A stretch of DNA of 64,000 nucleotides. Origin: Winogradskya consettensis. Its GTDB lineage: Bacteria > Actinomycetota > Actinomycetes > Mycobacteriales > Micromonosporaceae. Shown in pieces: positions 16,826 to 29,837 of this stretch. The notes beneath the pieces were generated by a model. It saw only the letters and a program-made list of their open reading frames with translations. It was not told the DNA's origin and made no database searches. The position numbers were made by a program, and so were the translations under genes. The first letter of the stretch is position 1. Each line of letters starts with the position of its first letter. Where the stretch lies: contig NZ_BOQP01000006.1 in the NCBI RefSeq assembly GCF_018332715.1, positions 186,001-250,000 on the forward strand, read 5' to 3'.

Positions 16826-17107
16826 TCAGTGCGCGTCGGGGGTGGCGGGGGTTGCGCTCTCGGCCAGGACGGTCACGCCGTTGGCGTCGATGGAGAGGAA
16901 GCCACCCGTGACGTCATAGGTGAGCTGCTCACCGCCGTCCAGCTTCACGCGGACCTGGGAGGGCTCCTTGAGCAGGCCCAGGAGCGGGGAGTGACCCGGC
17001 AGGACGCCGATCTCGCCCTCGGTGGTCCGGGCGACGAGCATCTCGGCTTCGCCGGACCAGATTCGCTCCTCGACGGCGACAACCTGGACGTGCAGCTGCT
17101 TGGCCAC
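16826..17107 (-). CDS. atpC: ATP synthase subunit epsilon
   Basis: Epsilon subunit of the F1 central stalk, which couples rotation to catalysis and inhibits ATP hydrolysis. The 93-residue form is short because it has the N-terminal beta-sandwich (LHVQVVAVEERIWSGEAEMLVART, GEIGVLPGHSPLLG) but almost no C-terminal inhibitory helices, as in some other actinobacteria. The GTG at 17107 was chosen because AGGAGAGAG stands directly before it. Unusually, it is separated from atpD by a complete LCP-family gene rather than following it directly. Confidence 0.93.
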   Translation of the reverse strand: MAKQLHVQVVAVEERIWSGEAEMLVARTTEGEIGVLPGHSPLLGLLKEPSQVRVKLDGGEQLTYDVTGGFLSIDANGVTVLAESATPATPDAH

Positions 17108-17214
17108 GCTCTCTCCTGTCAAGCTCGCCGGCCTTGAAAGAAGGCCGCTGTCCGTTGGGGTGAAGTCTAAACGGCCGGGTGATACGCCGCCCTGCCGGGT
17201 GGTGACCGCCACTG

Positions 17215-18333
17215 TCACAGTTCTTGCAGGAACGCGGGGTGGTCGATCAAAAATGTCGAGATGCTGTCGTCGCCGACCGATTCGAAGAAGCCGCCGGCCG
17301 ATTCGTCGAGGCCTTCACCGATGTACTGCTTGCCCTCGAACAGCGATTTGCCGGGCAGTTTCACCAGGGTCATGTCCCGGGCGCCGCGCAGGGCGAGGGC
17401 CCAGTCGATGATGTTGTGGCCGTTGCCGTCGAAGATGAGGGCGTCGCCGGCCGCGCGCAGGATCTGGTCGAGCTTGATCGGGTTGGTCACGACGTTCTTG
17501 CTGAGCGCCTGCTCCGCCATGGCCTTGATGAACTGCTGCTGGTGCCGCTGGCGGTCGTAGTCGCTGCGGGGCAGGCCGTAACGCTGACGCACGTAGTCGA
17601 GCGCCTCCCAGGCCTCCAGGTGGTATGTGCCCTTCTTGTACGTCTTCTGCGGCCCGATGTACGGGTGGTCGCAGCTGTTGTCGGCGCATTCGGGGCGGCG
17701 GGGGCGAGGCTTGCCGTTGGGCTGCAGGTGCTCGGACTTCACGTTCTGGTCGATCGTCATCGTGACGCCGTCCATGGCCTCGACGATGTCCTTGAAGCCG
17801 TTGAAGTTCAGGATGGCGCCGGCGTCGAACTTCTTGATACCGGTGAGCTGGCTGACCGTCTTGGCGAGCAGCTCGAAACCCTGGGCCACGTCGTGCTTGC
17901 CGTTGCCGACGCTGCTGCCGTACGACATGGCGGCGTTGATTTTCGCGGTACCGCCCTGGAATCCGGTCTTCTCGAAGGCCGGGATCTCCACGCGCAGGTC
18001 GCGGGGGATGGAGAAGATCTGCGCCTGGTTCAGGTCCTTGGGGATGTGCACGACGATGATCGAGTCGGACAGCGGTGCGGTGTTCGCGTCGCGCGGGTCG
18101 ATGCCGACCAGCAGGATGTTGAGCGGGCCCTTGATGGTGCTGGACGTCTTGGTCGCGCCCGCTGCCGCGTTACCGAAGAGGTCCTTGCTGTCCACCGCGC
18201 CCGCGTAACGCGCGACCGCGACCTGGGTCGCCACGAGAGCTCCGCCACCGGTCACCATCAGCACGCAGCCGATGATGGCGCAGAGACGCGCCCACAGAGG
18301 GGAACGCCATTTCCCCTTGTCGCTCTTAGACAC
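17215..18333 (-). CDS. LytR-CpsA-Psr (LCP) family phosphotransferase
   Basis: LCP enzymes transfer undecaprenyl-phosphate-linked glycopolymers (teichoic acid-like polymers, arabinogalactan or capsule) to peptidoglycan outside the membrane. The 372-residue protein has a short cytoplasmic head, one transmembrane helix near residues 16-40 and an LCP domain with NILLVGIDPRD, DSIIVVHIP, SIPRDLRVEIP and, later, EALDYVRQRYG followed by DYDRQRHQQQF. The catalytic Arg/Asp set is intact. The start is GTG after GGGGAG. The gene lies between atpD and atpC on the same strand, behind a hairpin that ends the atpD transcript, so it likely has its own promoter in the AT-rich 18334-18530 stretch. Confidence 0.92.
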   Translation of the reverse strand: MSKSDKGKWRSPLWARLCAIIGCVLMVTGGGALVATQVAVARYAGAVDSKDLFGNAAAGATKTSSTIKGPLNILLVGIDPRDANTAPLSDSIIVVHIPKDLNQAQIFSIPRDLRVEIPAFEKTGFQGGTAKINAAMSYGSSVGNGKHDVAQGFELLAKTVSQLTGIKKFDAGAILNFNGFKDIVEAMDGVTMTIDQNVKSEHLQPNGKPRPRRPECADNSCDHPYIGPQKTYKKGTYHLEAWEALDYVRQRYGLPRSDYDRQRHQQQFIKAMAEQALSKNVVTNPIKLDQILRAAGDALIFDGNGHNIIDWALALRGARDMTLVKLPGKSLFEGKQYIGEGLDESAGGFFESVGDDSISTFLIDHPAFLQEL

Positions 18334-18583
18334 AAGCTCCCCAACCGTCGTCGATCGGTTTCACCATCGGCGACCTCAATGGAGATGATCGCGAGGCTTA
18401 GTGACCGCCAAGAGTATCCGAACAATCGAAGATTTCTTCACATCCGGCCATACGTATACCGAGGAAATAAACGGACATAACGGTCCGATAGACACGGTAA
18501 CTTTTGTCCGATAAATCCGTCTGGAAAGCCGAAAACCGCACCGGCACAAAGCCGATGCGGTTCTCAGGGTCCTACTTGGCTGG
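18334..18583 (-). promoter_or_regulatory. atpD-LCP intergenic region, likely LCP promoter
   Basis: About 250 bases between the atpD stop and the LCP start. The stretch 18410-18530 is clearly richer in A/T than its surroundings and includes an inverted repeat CGGAC-ATAACG-GTCCG near 18471-18486. After the hairpin at 18534-18562 transcription would need to restart here for the LCP gene. No single -35/-10 pair is clear enough to name. Confidence 0.4.
18534..18562 (-). terminator. Terminator after atpD
   Basis: A hairpin with arms AACCGCA(C)CGGC and GCCG(A)TGCGGTT around the loop ACAAA. On the minus strand it is followed by TTTTC and a T-rich stretch. It lies 22 nt past the atpD stop and would end most atp transcripts before the LCP gene and atpC. 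Confidence 0.7.
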
Positions 18584-20955
<2,372 letters not shown>

Positions 20956-20958
20956 GGA

Positions 20959-22608
<1,650 letters not shown>

Positions 22609-22686
22609 CCTCTGCCTTCTCTAGTCGGCTCGGGGCGTCGCCGCGCCCGAGGGGTCGGTAGCGTCACCGCCGCCGAGGGGAAAAAA

Positions 22687-23505
22687 CTATTTAGCGAACG
22701 CCTGCCGTGCCGCGTTGAGCCGCCGCAGGATCGTGCCGTCGTAGAGGTCGGAGCCGACACGAACGCTGAGGCCACCGATGATGCTCGGATCAACCAGAAC
22801 CTTCAGCGAAACCTGCCGGCCGTAGATGTCGGACAACTTGGCGGCGAGCCGCTGCTCCTCCGCGTCGCCGAGCAGCTTTGCCGCGGTCACGTAGGCGATC
22901 TCACGATCACGCTTCGCGGCGGTCAGCTCGACGAGCTTGGTGAGCGAGGACTCGAAACCACGGCCACCGAAGCCATCGAGCGCCACCTTGATCAGCTGGA
23001 CAGTCGCCGGCTGGGCCTTGCTCTTGAGCAGGTCCTCCACCAGCTTAGCCTTGCGATCGGCCGGAGCGCTCGGGTCACTGAGCGTGACCGCGAGCTCGGA
23101 GTTGCCCGAGACGACCTGTCCGAAGCGGAACAGCTCGTCCTCCACGTCGGCCAGCTTGCCGTCGCGGTCGCCGGCGGAGAGCACCGTGTCGACCGCGAGC
23201 CGCTCGGTGGCGTCGAGGAGCTCGTGCGGGGAGGAGAAACGACCGGAGACCAGCTGTGCGATCGCGTCGACCGTGATCACACTGAGCTTGCCGGACACGA
23301 GGGACCGGAACAGTCCCGCGCGCTCCTCACCCGACCGCGAGGGGTCGGTCAGCGCACGGCGCAGCCGCGGCTCGCCGCGCAGCAACCGGGCCACCGCCAG
23401 CACCTCATCGGCGATGGTGGCCAGCTGCGCGGCGGTGACAGAAGCCGAGTCCGCGGTCAGTTTCTCCACGGCCGCGGCGTACGACTCGCGGTTGACGGCC
23501 GCCAT
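22687..23505 (-). CDS. atpH: ATP synthase subunit delta
   Basis: Peripheral-stalk subunit that fixes the b dimer to the top of F1. At 272 residues it is longer than the about 180 of E. coli but matches the Streptomyces type, which has an extra N-terminal domain. It is not fused to a second b subunit, unlike in mycobacteria. The C-terminal signature (VDPSIIGGLSVRVGSDLYDGT) is clear. The ATG overlaps the atpF stop (TGATG). Confidence 0.95.
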   Translation of the reverse strand: MAAVNRESYAAAVEKLTADSASVTAAQLATIADEVLAVARLLRGEPRLRRALTDPSRSGEERAGLFRSLVSGKLSVITVDAIAQLVSGRFSSPHELLDATERLAVDTVLSAGDRDGKLADVEDELFRFGQVVSGNSELAVTLSDPSAPADRKAKLVEDLLKSKAQPATVQLIKVALDGFGGRGFESSLTKLVELTAAKRDREIAYVTAAKLLGDAEEQRLAAKLSDIYGRQVSLKVLVDPSIIGGLSVRVGSDLYDGTILRRLNAARQAFAK

Positions 23506-24059
23506 CAGCGTCCGCCCGTGCCGGCGCCGAGCTCGGTGATGAAGCGGTCCACGGTGCCCCGGCTGCGCGCCTCGTCGGCGAGCGACTCGCCCACGATCTT
23601 GCTGGCCAGATCCACCGCGAGCGTGCCCACCTCGGAGCGCAGCTCACGCAGAATGCTCTCGCGCTGAGCAGACAGCTGCTCATTGCCGGCCGCGATGATG
23701 CGGTCGGACTCTTCACGTGCCTTGGCGAGGACGTCCTGACGGATGCCCTCCGCGTCGGCCCGGGCCTCGTCGCGGATGCGCGCGGCCTCGGTGCGAGCCT
23801 CGGCCAGCTGCGCGCGGTACTGCTCGAGCAGCTCGTTGGCCTCGGCCTGAGCGGTCTCGGCACGCTTGAGGCCACCTTCGATGGCATCGACACGAGCCTG
23901 GAACGTCTTCTCCATGAGCGGGAAGACGAACTTCATCAGCACTACGCAGAGCACGATGAAGGCGGCCGAGCCAACGACGATCTCCTGCCAGACAGGAATG
24001 ATCGGGTTGTGCTTGGTCTCCTCTGCCGCCTCGGCGAGGTAGGTAAGGGAGTTGATCAT
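23505..24059 (-). CDS. atpF: ATP synthase subunit b
   Basis: Membrane-anchored peripheral stalk subunit of Fo. The 184-residue protein has one N-terminal transmembrane helix (near residues 24-46, EIVVGSAAFIVLCVVLMKFV) followed by a long charged helix rich in Ala, Glu and Arg that makes the dimeric coiled coil. ATG at 24059 was chosen because AGGAGG stands 5 nt upstream; a GTG two codons earlier overlaps that element. Two copies per complex are expected as no b' gene is present. Confidence 0.95.
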   Translation of the reverse strand: MINSLTYLAEAAEETKHNPIIPVWQEIVVGSAAFIVLCVVLMKFVFPLMEKTFQARVDAIEGGLKRAETAQAEANELLEQYRAQLAEARTEAARIRDEARADAEGIRQDVLAKAREESDRIIAAGNEQLSAQRESILRELRSEVGTLAVDLASKIVGESLADEARSRGTVDRFITELGAGTGGR

Positions 24060-24085
24060 GAGCACCTCCTAGCGAGGGAAGGGCT

Positions 24086-24322
24086 TTAGAGGTTTCCCTG
24101 CCAGATGAAGCCGAACGCGATGCCCAGCAGGGCGAGCGCCTCGATGACGGCGAAGCCGATCCAGACGTAGGGCAGGGTCAGCCGCGAGGACTCCGGCTGC
24201 CGAGCGGTCGACTGGATGTAGGCGGAGAAGACCAGACCAACACCGATGCCGGGGCCGATCGCGGCGAGACCGTAGCCGATGGCGGCGGTGCTGCCCTCAA
24301 CGGCGGAGAAAATTTCCAGCAT
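24086..24322 (-). CDS. atpE: ATP synthase subunit c
   Basis: Forms the proton-driven c ring of Fo. The 78-residue hairpin has two transmembrane helices, the Gly-rich first helix (GYGLAAIGPGIGVGLVF) and the second with the ion-binding Glu61 in VIEALALLG, joined by the polar loop ARQPESS. The loop and Glu match the proton-type c subunit that in mycobacteria is the bedaquiline target. The start is ATG with AGGAGG close before it. Confidence 0.97.
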   Translation of the reverse strand: MLEIFSAVEGSTAAIGYGLAAIGPGIGVGLVFSAYIQSTARQPESSRLTLPYVWIGFAVIEALALLGIAFGFIWQGNL

Positions 24323-24388
24323 TACCGATTCCTCCTGGTATCTCGCGTGGATGTCACGCGGGACGACAAACGGATTTCTTGCAAAAAC

Positions 24389-25177
24389 TCAGTGCTCGTC
24401 GGCGAGCGCGCCCTGGACGTAGCTCGCGGTGAGCACCGTGAAGACGTAAGCCTGCAGACAGATGACCAGGAACTCCAGGAACGTCAGCGCGATCGTCATG
24501 AGCCACGAGACGACCGAGATCGGCGCGAGCCAGGCGTTGGCATTGATCATCGCAAAACCGCCGAGCGTGAACACCAGCAGGAGCATGTGGCCGGCGAACA
24601 TGTTGGCGAAGAGTCGGACCGCCAGCGAGAAGGGGCGGACCAGGAAGTTCGAGAAGAACTCGATCGGGATCAGCAGCGGCAGGATGAACCACGGCGCCGG
24701 CGGGATGAGCGCCGTCTTGAGGTACTTGAAGAAGCCGTGGTGCCGGATGCCGACCACGATGAACATCACGTAGCTGATAACCGCGAGAATCGCGGGGAAA
24801 GCGATGTGGGAGTTCGGTGAAATCTGGATGAACGGCACGATGCTGAAGAAGTTCATCACGATGACGAACATGAACAGCGTCGTGAGATAAGGCGCGAAGT
24901 TGATGCCTCGCGGGCCGATCATCTCAATGGCGATGTTGTTACGCACGAAGCCGTACGCGCTCTCCGCCATCCACTGCTTCTTCGTCGGCACCAGTTGCGG
25001 TTTCCGGTAGGACACCAGGAAGAAGATGATGATGGCGGCGACGGCCACCCAGACCAGCACCGTGATCTTGGTGAACCAGTACGAGTCGTGCGCTCCCCAG
25101 GGCAGGATGCTGGGCAGGTAGAAGTCCTCGACGCTGGGCGGGAACTCCGCTGCGAGGACCGTCGAAGGACCGATCAC
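24389..25177 (-). CDS. atpB: ATP synthase subunit a
   Basis: Proton-channel stator of Fo that works against the c ring. The 262-residue protein has about six transmembrane helices. The essential Arg is in the NFLVRPFSLAVRLFANMFAGH block near residues 182-203, and the later helix LTFLEFLVICLQAYVFTVLTASY completes the channel. The N-terminus EFPPSVEDFYLPSIL is periplasmic. The GTG start at 25177 is preceded by AGGAAAGGG. Positioned after the small AtpZ-like protein, as in other actinomycetes. Confidence 0.96.
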   Translation of the reverse strand: MIGPSTVLAAEFPPSVEDFYLPSILPWGAHDSYWFTKITVLVWVAVAAIIIFFLVSYRKPQLVPTKKQWMAESAYGFVRNNIAIEMIGPRGINFAPYLTTLFMFVIVMNFFSIVPFIQISPNSHIAFPAILAVISYVMFIVVGIRHHGFFKYLKTALIPPAPWFILPLLIPIEFFSNFLVRPFSLAVRLFANMFAGHMLLLVFTLGGFAMINANAWLAPISVVSWLMTIALTFLEFLVICLQAYVFTVLTASYVQGALADEH

Positions 25178-25192
25178 CGTAGCCCTTTCCTG

Positions 25193-25426
25193 TCAGGCGC
25201 CGAGACGGCGCACGATGAGGTAGACACCACCGGCCGCGCCGACGACGGCGCCGATCCCGGCGAAGATGCCCTTGGTGCCGACATAGTGGTCGACCAGCCA
25301 GCCGATCCCACCCCAGACCAACATGCCCGCGAAGAGATAGCTGACGGCAGTCATTCCCATGCCCGTGTCGGGCGGGGGTGGACCGTCGTCACCGTGGGGT
25401 TCGGGGGGAGGTTTCTGACCGGCCAT
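25193..25426 (-). CDS. AtpZ/AtpI-like small membrane protein
   Basis: A 77-residue protein with a Pro-rich N-terminus (PPPEPHGDDGPPPP) and two transmembrane helices (YLFAGMLVWGGIGWLVDHYV, then GIFAGIGAVVGAAGGVYLIV). AtpZ-like proteins stand at the start of atp operons and may aid c-ring assembly or carry divalent ions, which is family knowledge and not proven here. It begins the continuous transcript with atpBEFHAGD; the atpB start is 16 nt downstream. No good Shine-Dalgarno precedes the ATG at 25426. Confidence 0.85.
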   Translation of the reverse strand: MAGQKPPPEPHGDDGPPPPDTGMGMTAVSYLFAGMLVWGGIGWLVDHYVGTKGIFAGIGAVVGAAGGVYLIVRRLGA

Positions 25427-25605
25427 GACGGCTAGAAGATATCAGTCGGAAACACCAGGCTAAGCGGGACCCCCCGCACAACCGCAGTTGTCCAGGCGTC
25501 AGGGGTCTCTCAACTCGGTGACACGGTACCCCTCCTTGCCCAGAACCGGACAGCAATGCCGCCTTCCCGTCACCGGATCGTGGACGAAGTCCGATAAAAC
25601 GGGTG

Positions 25606-25630
25606 CCGGCCACGGGAATCGCCGTGCCGG
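25606..25630 (-). terminator. Possible terminator after glyA-atpI-like
   Basis: A hairpin with arms CCGGC(C)ACGG and CCGT(G)CCGG around a short loop lies directly after the stop of the AtpI-like gene. There is no T run, so it would act as an actinobacterial I-shaped terminator. The remaining bases to 25427 hold no gene and probably hold the promoter of the atp operon. Confidence 0.4.
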
Positions 25631-25633
25631 AGA

Positions 25634-26116
25634 TCACTTGGGGCGGCTGATCCGGGCCACCCACCAGATCTGCACGGCCGTCCATCCCAGCACTCCCGCC
25701 ACGACTCCCCAGCCGAGCGCCAACCGGCCCGGCCACTCCGAGGAGACCACAAATGCGAGGATGATGCCGAGTAATGAGTACTTCACCACGTATGTGAGCA
25801 TTCCCAACGGCATGATCAGCGCCGGGCGCACCGTGTCCGCCCAGGCCAGCACGAGGGTCGACATCGTGTAGCTGACCGTCACGATCATGACCCCGGCCGC
25901 GGCACCGAACGCGTTCTGCACGCCGCCGTTCAGGAAGCCCACCGAGGCCGCGCAGAGCATCAGCGCGAAGGAGAAAGCCGTCAGGAACGGCAGATGCTCG
26001 ACACGCCACCGCGGATCGGCCGGCAACGGCGGAAGATCCGGCAACGGCCGTTTGTCCTCCTCGTCCTCGAACGCTTTCGGATCGAAGGGCTCGAACTCGG
26101 TCTCTTCTTTGTTCAC
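25634..26116 (-). CDS. AtpI-like membrane protein
   Basis: A 160-residue protein with an acidic, Pro-rich cytoplasmic N-terminus ([16 protein letters not shown]) and four transmembrane helices from about residue 43 on. Its location between glyA and the atp operon is the place of the atpI-like gene (Rv1303-like in mycobacteria). AtpI helps c-ring assembly in some bacteria. The GTG start overlaps the glyA stop (GTGA), so it is coupled to glyA rather than to atpB. It is separated from the atp genes by about 200 bases. Confidence 0.75.
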   Translation of the reverse strand: MNKEETEFEPFDPKAFEDEEDKRPLPDLPPLPADPRWRVEHLPFLTAFSFALMLCAASVGFLNGGVQNAFGAAAGVMIVTVSYTMSTLVLAWADTVRPALIMPLGMLTYVVKYSLLGIILAFVVSSEWPGRLALGWGVVAGVLGWTAVQIWWVARISRPK

Positions 26117-27399
26117 ACCGAAACCTTTTCCGCGTACGCCGGGAAGCGCCTCACGAGCGACGAAATCTCCTCACCAGTCTCGCGCAGCGTGATGGCGCCC
26201 GCGACAGAGGTCGGGTCGGCGCGCACGGCTCTCGCGATGAGCCCCGAGATCTGGCGCATCTCGCCCTCGCGCATTCCCTGCGTCGTCACCGAGGGCGTGC
26301 CGACCCGGATGCCGGACGCCGTCATCGGCTTCTCCGGGTCGAACGGGATCGCGTTCTTGTTGAGCGTGATCCGGGCGCGGTCGCAGCGGGCCTCGGCCTC
26401 GCGCCCGCTCACGCCCAGGTCGCGCAGGTCGGCCAGGGCCAGGTGGGTGTCGGTGCCGCCGGAGACGGGACGCATGCCCTCGGAGGCGAGCCCGGCGGCG
26501 AGCGCCTGGGCGTTCTTGACGACCTGGTGGGCGTACCCCTGGAAGTCGGGCATCGAGGCCTCGCGCAGCGCGACCGCCTTCGCGGCGACGGCGTGCATCA
26601 GCGGGCCTCCCTGGGTGAAGGGGAAGACCGCCTTGTCGATTCGCGCGGCAAGCTCGTCACGGCACAGGATCATGCCTCCCCGCGGCCCGCGCAGCACCTT
26701 GTGGGTGGTGCAGGACACCACGTCGGCGTGGGGTACGGGTGAGGGCACCGCCCGCCCGGCGACCAGCCCGATGAAGTGCGCGGCGTCGACCATGAGGTAG
26801 GCGCCCACCTCGTCGGCGATGTCCCGGAAGAGCTTGAAGTCGATCAGCCGTGGATAGGACGTGGCGCCGCAGATGATCAGGGCCGGGCGGTGTGCCTGGG
26901 CCAGATCGCGCACCTCGTCGTAGTCGATCAGCTCGGTGTCGGCGCGCACCTTGTAACCGACGGTGTGGAACCACTTGCCGGAGAAGTTGACCTTGCTCCC
27001 GTGGGTCAGGTGCCCGCCGTGCGGCAGATCCATCGCGAGCACGGTGTCGCCGGGCTGCACGAGCGCGGCGTACGCCGCCATGTTCGCCGAGGCGCCGGAG
27101 TGCGGCTGCACGTTGGCGTGCTCGGCGCCGAAGAGGTCCTTGGCGCGCTCGATCGCCAGCTCCTCGGCGCGGTCCACCTCGGCGCAGCCGCCGTAGTAGC
27201 GCTGACCCGGGTAACCCTCGGCGTACTTGTTGGTCAGGGTGGATCCGAGCGCCGCCAGCACGGCCGGTGAGGTGAAATTCTCGCTGGCGATGAGCTGCAG
27301 GCCGCCGCGCTGGCGCTCCAGCTCGCCGAGCACCACCTCGGCTATCTCGGGATCCTCGTCGCGCAACGCATTGAAGTCGGGGCCCCAGAACGTGCCCAT
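26113..27399 (-). CDS. glyA: Serine hydroxymethyltransferase
   Basis: PLP enzyme that converts serine and tetrahydrofolate to glycine and methylene-tetrahydrofolate. The 428-residue protein shows [16 protein letters not shown] near residue 50, the [11 protein letters not shown] segment with the PLP-ring Asp, and the PLP Lys in [13 protein letters not shown] near residue 230. The ATG at 27399 was chosen because GGGAG stands 6 nt before it and the next in-frame start is nonhomologous. Some actinomycetes carry a second copy elsewhere; this one is tied to the atp region. Confidence 0.96.
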   Translation of the reverse strand: MGTFWGPDFNALRDEDPEIAEVVLGELERQRGGLQLIASENFTSPAVLAALGSTLTNKYAEGYPGQRYYGGCAEVDRAEELAIERAKDLFGAEHANVQPHSGASANMAAYAALVQPGDTVLAMDLPHGGHLTHGSKVNFSGKWFHTVGYKVRADTELIDYDEVRDLAQAHRPALIICGATSYPRLIDFKLFRDIADEVGAYLMVDAAHFIGLVAGRAVPSPVPHADVVSCTTHKVLRGPRGGMILCRDELAARIDKAVFPFTQGGPLMHAVAAKAVALREASMPDFQGYAHQVVKNAQALAAGLASEGMRPVSGGTDTHLALADLRDLGVSGREAEARCDRARITLNKNAIPFDPEKPMTASGIRVGTPSVTTQGMREGEMRQISGLIARAVRADPTSVAGAITLRETGEEISSLVRRFPAYAEKVSV

Positions 27400-27478
27400 G
27401 GCGCACTCCCTAAGTCGGCGCAACGCTCCCTCGCAAAAGCATATTGCTTAACGCCGCTGCCTGCGGGCACACAGTGGT

Positions 27479-28996
27479 ATGCGTTGTCTGGTAACTGGAG
27501 CCACGGGGTATATCGGCGGGCGGCTCGTGCCCCGATTGATGGCAGCCGGTCATGAGGTGCGAGCGCTGTCCCGCAGCGCCGCCCGGCTGCGTGACGTCCC
27601 GTGGGCAGCCGATGCGGAAATCGTCGAGGGCGACCTTTCCGACCCCGCGACACTGCTTCCGGCGCTTGAGGGCGTCGATGTCGCTTATTTCCTCGTGCAT
27701 TCGCTCGGTCAGCCCGATTTTGAGCGGCTGGATCGGGAGGCGGCCACGAATTTCGCGCGGGCGGCGTACGAAAAAAAGGTCAAAAGGATCGTTTATCTCG
27801 GTGGCCCGGAGCCGCCGGCCGACGAGCATCCGTCGGCACACCTGCGCTCGCGGGCCGAGGTGGCGAAGATCCTGCTGGAGAGCGGCGTGCCGACCGTGGT
27901 GCTGCGGGCGCCGGTGATCATCGGCTCCGGCTCGGCCTCCTTCGAGATGCTGCGCTATCTGACCGAGCGGCTGCCGGTGATGGTCACGCCGCGCTGGGTG
28001 CGTAACCGGATCCAGCCGATCGCGGTCCGCGACGTGCTGCGCTACCTGATCGCGGTCGCGGAGCTGCCCGAGGACCTCAACCGGGGCTTCGACATCGGCG
28101 GGCGCGACGTGCTCACCTATGGCGAGATGATGCAGAGCTACGCCCGGGGCGCCGGGCTGCGGCGGCGGATCATCGTGCCGTTGCGCCCGCTCAGCCCGTG
28201 GCTGTCGGCGCACTGGGTCGGCGCCATCACCCCGGTGCCCAACTCGATTGCGCGGCCGCTGGTGGCCAGCCTGATCCACGAGGCGATCACCCATGAGCAC
28301 GACATCGCCGAGTACGTGCCGGACGAGGGTCTGCTGGGCATCGACGAGTCGATCCGGGTCGCGCTGGGCAAGATCCGCGACGACGAGGTCGAGACCCGCT
28401 GGTCGAACGCGTCCGGGCGGGACGCGGCCGCCGAACCGCTGCCCAGCGACCCGGCGTGGACCGGCGGCACGATCTACAAGGACGAGCGGTGCACCGAGGT
28501 GAACGCGCCGGTCGAGGCCCTGTGGCGGGTCATCGAGGGCGTCGGCGGGGAGAACGGCTGGTATTCGTTCCCGCTCGCCTGGGCCGTGCGCGGCTGGCTG
28601 GACCGTTTGGTCGGCGGGGTGGGGCTACGCCGTGGCCGGCGCGACCGTGACCACCTCTACGTCGGCGAGGCGCTGGACTTCTGGCGGGTGGAGGAGATCA
28701 ACCCCGGGCGCCTGTTGCGGTTGCGGGCCGAGATGAAGGTTCCGGGCAAGGCCTGGCTCGAGATGTACGCCGAGCCGCGCCCCGACGGCACCTCGCTCTA
28801 CCGCCAGCGGGCGCTGTTCGTGCCCCGCGGCCTCGCCGGGCACGCCTACTGGGCGAGCGTGCTGCCGTTCCACGGGATCATCTTCAGCGGCATGGCCCGC
28901 AACATCGCCCGGGGTGCCCTCATGAAGCAGCCGCCCGGCTCAGGCGGTCCCGGACGGCCATCCAGTCCTCGGTCTCCGGCGGGTTCTTCACGATGA
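27479..28996 (+). CDS. NAD(P)-binding SDR protein with C-terminal DUF2867 domain
   Basis: A 505-residue two-domain protein. Residues 1-300 are an atypical short-chain dehydrogenase with the nucleotide motif GATGYIGGRL at residue 7 and no classical YxxxK pair. Residues 330-475 are DUF2867, a START-like domain (VNAPVEALWRVIEGVGG, RLRAEMKVPGKAWLEM, ending FHGIIFSGMARNIA). A flavin- or quinone-linked role is only a guess. The last 25 or so codons read Pro/Gly/Ser-rich sequence opposite the convergent Sua5 gene, with 77 nt overlap, so the natural stop may have been lost. No clear Shine-Dalgarno; translation may be leaderless. Confidence 0.85.
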   Translation: MRCLVTGATGYIGGRLVPRLMAAGHEVRALSRSAARLRDVPWAADAEIVEGDLSDPATLLPALEGVDVAYFLVHSLGQPDFERLDREAATNFARAAYEKKVKRIVYLGGPEPPADEHPSAHLRSRAEVAKILLESGVPTVVLRAPVIIGSGSASFEMLRYLTERLPVMVTPRWVRNRIQPIAVRDVLRYLIAVAELPEDLNRGFDIGGRDVLTYGEMMQSYARGAGLRRRIIVPLRPLSPWLSAHWVGAITPVPNSIARPLVASLIHEAITHEHDIAEYVPDEGLLGIDESIRVALGKIRDDEVETRWSNASGRDAAAEPLPSDPAWTGGTIYKDERCTEVNAPVEALWRVIEGVGGENGWYSFPLAWAVRGWLDRLVGGVGLRRGRRDRDHLYVGEALDFWRVEEINPGRLLRLRAEMKVPGKAWLEMYAEPRPDGTSLYRQRALFVPRGLAGHAYWASVLPFHGIIFSGMARNIARGALMKQPPGSGGPGRPSSPRSPAGSSR

Positions 28997-29837
28997 TCGT
29001 GGCGACCCCGCGGTCGTCGAGGCGGTGCAGGGCGGCGTAGAGGTCGGCGGCGTACTCGCGGGGGTCCACGCCGAGGATCTCCGCGTTCCGCACGTCCTCG
29101 GTCTCGTACGTGAGGATCCCGACCGGTCCCTCGGCCTCCGGCACGTCCCGGACGTCGTCGGTGAGGATGAGCCGGGCCCGGGGGGCGTAGTGCCGCTTGC
29201 TCATCCCGGGTGACGAGCGGTCGGCGCCGTCGACGACCTCGTCGGGCAGCGCCACCGAGCCGGTCACCTCGCGGATGTCACGCAGGGCGAGCGCACCGGG
29301 CCGCAGCAGCCGCGGGATCTCCCCCGTCACGTCGAGCACGGTCGACTCGATCCCCCAGGACGCCGGGCCGCCGTCCAGCACCAGCGGCACCTCCGGCAGG
29401 CTGCGCAGCACGTGCTGGGCGGTCGTCGGGGAGATGCTCTCGGAACGGTTGGCGCTCGGTGCGGCCAGGGCCAGACCGGAGGCGTCGAGCAGCTTGCGGG
29501 CGACCTCGTGGGCCGGCACCCGGACGGCGATCGTGCCCTGCGTCGCGCTCCGCAGCACCAGGGTCAGCGGGCCGGGCCAGAACTGGGCGGCGAGCTCGTT
29601 CGCGACGTCCGGCCAGGTCTTTGCGAGCGCCCGGGCGGCGGTGACATCGGCGACGTGCACGATCAGCGGGTTCCAGGACGGGCGGTTCTTGAGCCGGTAG
29701 ATCTCCGCGACGGCGTCGGGGTTGAAAGCATCGGCGCCCAGCCCGTAGACGGTCTCGGTGGGGAACGCAACGACCGAACCGGCACGCAGGAGCTCGGCGG
29801 CGCGACGGATACCGTCGGCGTCGGGTGCGACGATCAC
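28920..29837 (-). CDS. Sua5/TsaC-type threonylcarbamoyl-AMP synthase, long form
   Basis: Makes threonylcarbamoyl-AMP from Thr, bicarbonate and ATP for the t6A base of tRNA. The 305-residue form has the YrdC domain (PTETVYGLGADAF, then KNRPSWNPLIVH with the substrate-binding residues, then APSANRS and STVLDV) and the C-terminal Sua5 domain that begins with KRHYAPRARL. The GTG start overlaps the stop of the phosphatase gene upstream (GTGA). It is the second Sua5 here: the shorter one lies at 30460-31104. The two sequences differ strongly, so it was probably acquired rather than duplicated. Confidence 0.93.
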   Translation of the reverse strand: MIVAPDADGIRRAAELLRAGSVVAFPTETVYGLGADAFNPDAVAEIYRLKNRPSWNPLIVHVADVTAARALAKTWPDVANELAAQFWPGPLTLVLRSATQGTIAVRVPAHEVARKLLDASGLALAAPSANRSESISPTTAQHVLRSLPEVPLVLDGGPASWGIESTVLDVTGEIPRLLRPGALALRDIREVTGSVALPDEVVDGADRSSPGMSKRHYAPRARLILTDDVRDVPEAEGPVGILTYETEDVRNAEILGVDPREYAADLYAALHRLDDRGVATIIVKNPPETEDWMAVRDRLSRAAAS

